A DNA stretch of 8,521 nt. Source: Candidatus Roizmanbacteria bacterium UBA1450. Lineage in GTDB: Bacteria; Patescibacteriota; Microgenomatia; UBA1406; GWC2-37-13. The stretch is from NCBI GenBank assembly GCA_002329205.1, contig DCTC01000001.1, forward strand, positions 930,317-938,837, in the 5' to 3' direction. Every line of letters starts with the position of its first letter. The first letter of the stretch is position 1. The translations under genes and the position numbers were made by a program. Positions 7,159 through 8,521 of this stretch are shown piece after piece. The notes below the pieces were generated by a model. That model was not told the origin of the DNA. It worked only from the letters and a program-made list of their open reading frames with translations, and did not search any database.

Positions 7159-8521
7159 ATGAGAGTAACAATACTTTTTCTCCTTTTTTGCATTTTCGCT
7201 TCCTCTAGTCTTTCTCCTGTATTCGCCCAAGAACCAGTACCGACACCTCCCGCGCCACAAATTCAGTGGACAAATGATTTTACCGTAGAAGATCAGCCTT
7301 CTATCATTATTACGTTATTACAGAAATTTATTGAAGGGTTTGATGCGTTCATGGGAGGATTCATTTTTTATACTCCCGATCCGTTTGATGAAACGATCAA
7401 ACTAAAGGATAGTACGGAAATTCCCGGTATCACCAAGTATCGAGATATTTTCTATCAGATCGCCATCCCCATTGCCGCCATAGCTATTGCGGCTATTGCC
7501 ATAACTCGCGTTGGTTCTGATAATGCGCAGGAATTGAAAGCATTTGGGTTACGGTTTCTCACAACAATAATCTTGTTCATTACGGTTCCATACGTTCTGT
7601 CATATAGTATCCAATTTAATAACCTGCTTGTTGAAAGGATTACTACGACACAACATTTTACAGGGTTTCTGAATGAGTATTTGGATAAATCGGGAGAGGA
7701 GATAACTAACGGTGAAGAACCTGAACAATATGGTATCCCCAGCTATGATATGTCAATGACAGCAGGCGTGTTTCGATCACTGGGTAAGTTTGTCGTACAA
7801 ACCTTCTTGTTTGTCTTAACCTTTTTGTTTTTACTTGGTGGGTTTGTCTACATCGGGTTTCAGTTTGTTATTCGTTTTGCAACACTTCTATTTTTAGGTG
7901 TTCTGTATCCAGTTATTTTGCCGTTTGTGCTTTCTGAACGTACCACCAATATTGTCAATACATTCTTCAAAACGTGGTTTACCTTTCTTATTCAGCAACC
8001 AGCATTTGTGCTGGGATTTGCCATAGCTAATGATATTTTCTCAAGTATTTTGTCCTCTCAGGGACCTTCTGTCGGGATGTTATTTTTCTATACTGGCTTC
8101 CTCTTCTTTTTAGGAGGTGTGAATATGCTTGTTGGTCGCATCTTTGGTGACACATGGGGCATGTTTGCCACCAATATGCAGGCTGCCATTGCTACTCGAT
8201 CAGTTACTACTCCTATTACATCATGGAAAAACGATTTTCAACGTGGGATATTGGGAGGGAGTTTGAGTTATGCCGCTGGTCGATATCTGCATAATAAGAC
8301 AACGCGTAAAGCAACTGGTGACGATCCTGTTGAGAATCCACCTACCAACGGTTCTTCTAGTAATAGTTCTTTTTCGAGTACTTCATATCGTTCTTCTAAA
8401 AAAACTCAGGAACAATCACCATTTACCCAAGTTCTCTCTCATAAAGGTTTTGAGGTACAAACTGAAAATCACAAACAAGGTATCGTTTCCGTAACTGGTG
8501 AAGCATATAAATATGATGACA
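7159..8521 (+). CDS. Polytopic membrane protein with signal peptide, VirB6/TrbL-like (3' partial)
   Basis: The frame starts at ATG 7159 and stays open to the window end, giving 454 codons without a stop. Residues 1-23 look like a Sec signal peptide: hydrophobic ILFLLFCIF, then SPVFA with cleavage before QEPVPTPP. About six TM segments follow, at roughly 98-116, 131-150, 209-231, 233-258, 270-296 and 305-328. After 330 comes a hydrophilic tail with a Ser-rich linker (398-413) and the start of a small domain (VLSHKGFEVQTENHKQGIVS). Many helices after a signal peptide and a long hydrophilic tail fit VirB6/TrbL-type inner-membrane components of type IV secretion systems, and the gene lies 11 bases after the VirB2-like gene. 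Another ATG at 7155 is in a different frame. No Shine-Dalgarno sequence is seen. The coding call is firm; the family call is moderate because no diagnostic motif is known to me. Confidence 0.7.
   Translation, partial: MRVTILFLLFCIFASSSLSPVFAQEPVPTPPAPQIQWTNDFTVEDQPSIIITLLQKFIEGFDAFMGGFIFYTPDPFDETIKLKDSTEIPGITKYRDIFYQIAIPIAAIAIAAIAITRVGSDNAQELKAFGLRFLTTIILFITVPYVLSYSIQFNNLLVERITTTQHFTGFLNEYLDKSGEEITNGEEPEQYGIPSYDMSMTAGVFRSLGKFVVQTFLFVLTFLFLLGGFVYIGFQFVIRFATLLFLGVLYPVILPFVLSERTTNIVNTFFKTWFTFLIQQPAFVLGFAIANDIFSSILSSQGPSVGMLFFYTGFLFFLGGVNMLVGRIFGDTWGMFATNMQAAIATRSVTTPITSWKNDFQRGILGGSLSYAAGRYLHNKTTRKATGDDPVENPPTNGSSSNSSFSSTSYRSSKKTQEQSPFTQVLSHKGFEVQTENHKQGIVSVTGEAYKYDD

Noticed and set aside
8395..8406. 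Run of seven A (TCT-AAA-AAA-ACT) as a programmed frameshift site
   Set aside because: The main frame stays open past it, no stimulatory structure is evident, and such runs are common in AT-rich Lys codons.
8270..8494. 74-residue plus-strand reading frame near the right end
   Set aside because: It overlaps the tail of the polytopic membrane protein in another frame. The longer frame from 7159 has a signal peptide and TM helices and is clearly the real gene.

Overview
The window reads as part of a genome from the Candidate Phyla Radiation (Patescibacteria), most likely a Microgenomates-type lineage. This is inferred from gene content only: a very large secreted protein built of Fn3-like domains, a fused MacB-type ABC protein carrying an inserted SH3b-like domain, a lone receiver protein, and a small two-helix VirB2-like protein followed by a polytopic VirB6/TrbL-like protein. 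All genes are on the plus strand. All four visible stops are TAA, and no in-frame TGA or TAG interrupts any gene, so the standard bacterial code fits. None of the four visible start codons has a clear Shine-Dalgarno sequence.

Layout. (1) Bases 1-3404 hold the 3' part of a large extracellular beta-rich protein; its reading frame is open to the left edge of the window. (2) After one base, 3406-6270 encodes a 954-residue ATPase-permease fusion of the MacB/FtsX class with an extra SH3b-like module in its extracellular domain. (3) At 6301-6669 lies a CheY-like stand-alone receiver. These three genes look like one transcription unit. (4) The 193-base AT-rich gap at 6670-6862 contains an imperfect hairpin, a near-consensus sigma70 promoter (TTGACT, 17-base spacer, TATAAT) and an imperfect 18-base direct repeat on either side of that promoter. 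(5) A second unit follows: a 94-residue VirB2/TrbC-like protein (6863-7147) and, 11 bases later, a polytopic membrane protein with a signal peptide (7159 to the window end, truncated).

Working together (inference): the first unit looks like a cell-surface module, with a long adhesin- or binding-type protein co-expressed with a MacB-like machine and a signalling receiver. The second looks like the start of a type IV secretion-like membrane complex. The points most worth following up are the SH3b-like insertion in the ABC protein, a 25-residue resemblance between the VirB2-like protein and the first membrane hairpin of its neighbour, and the lack of Shine-Dalgarno signals.
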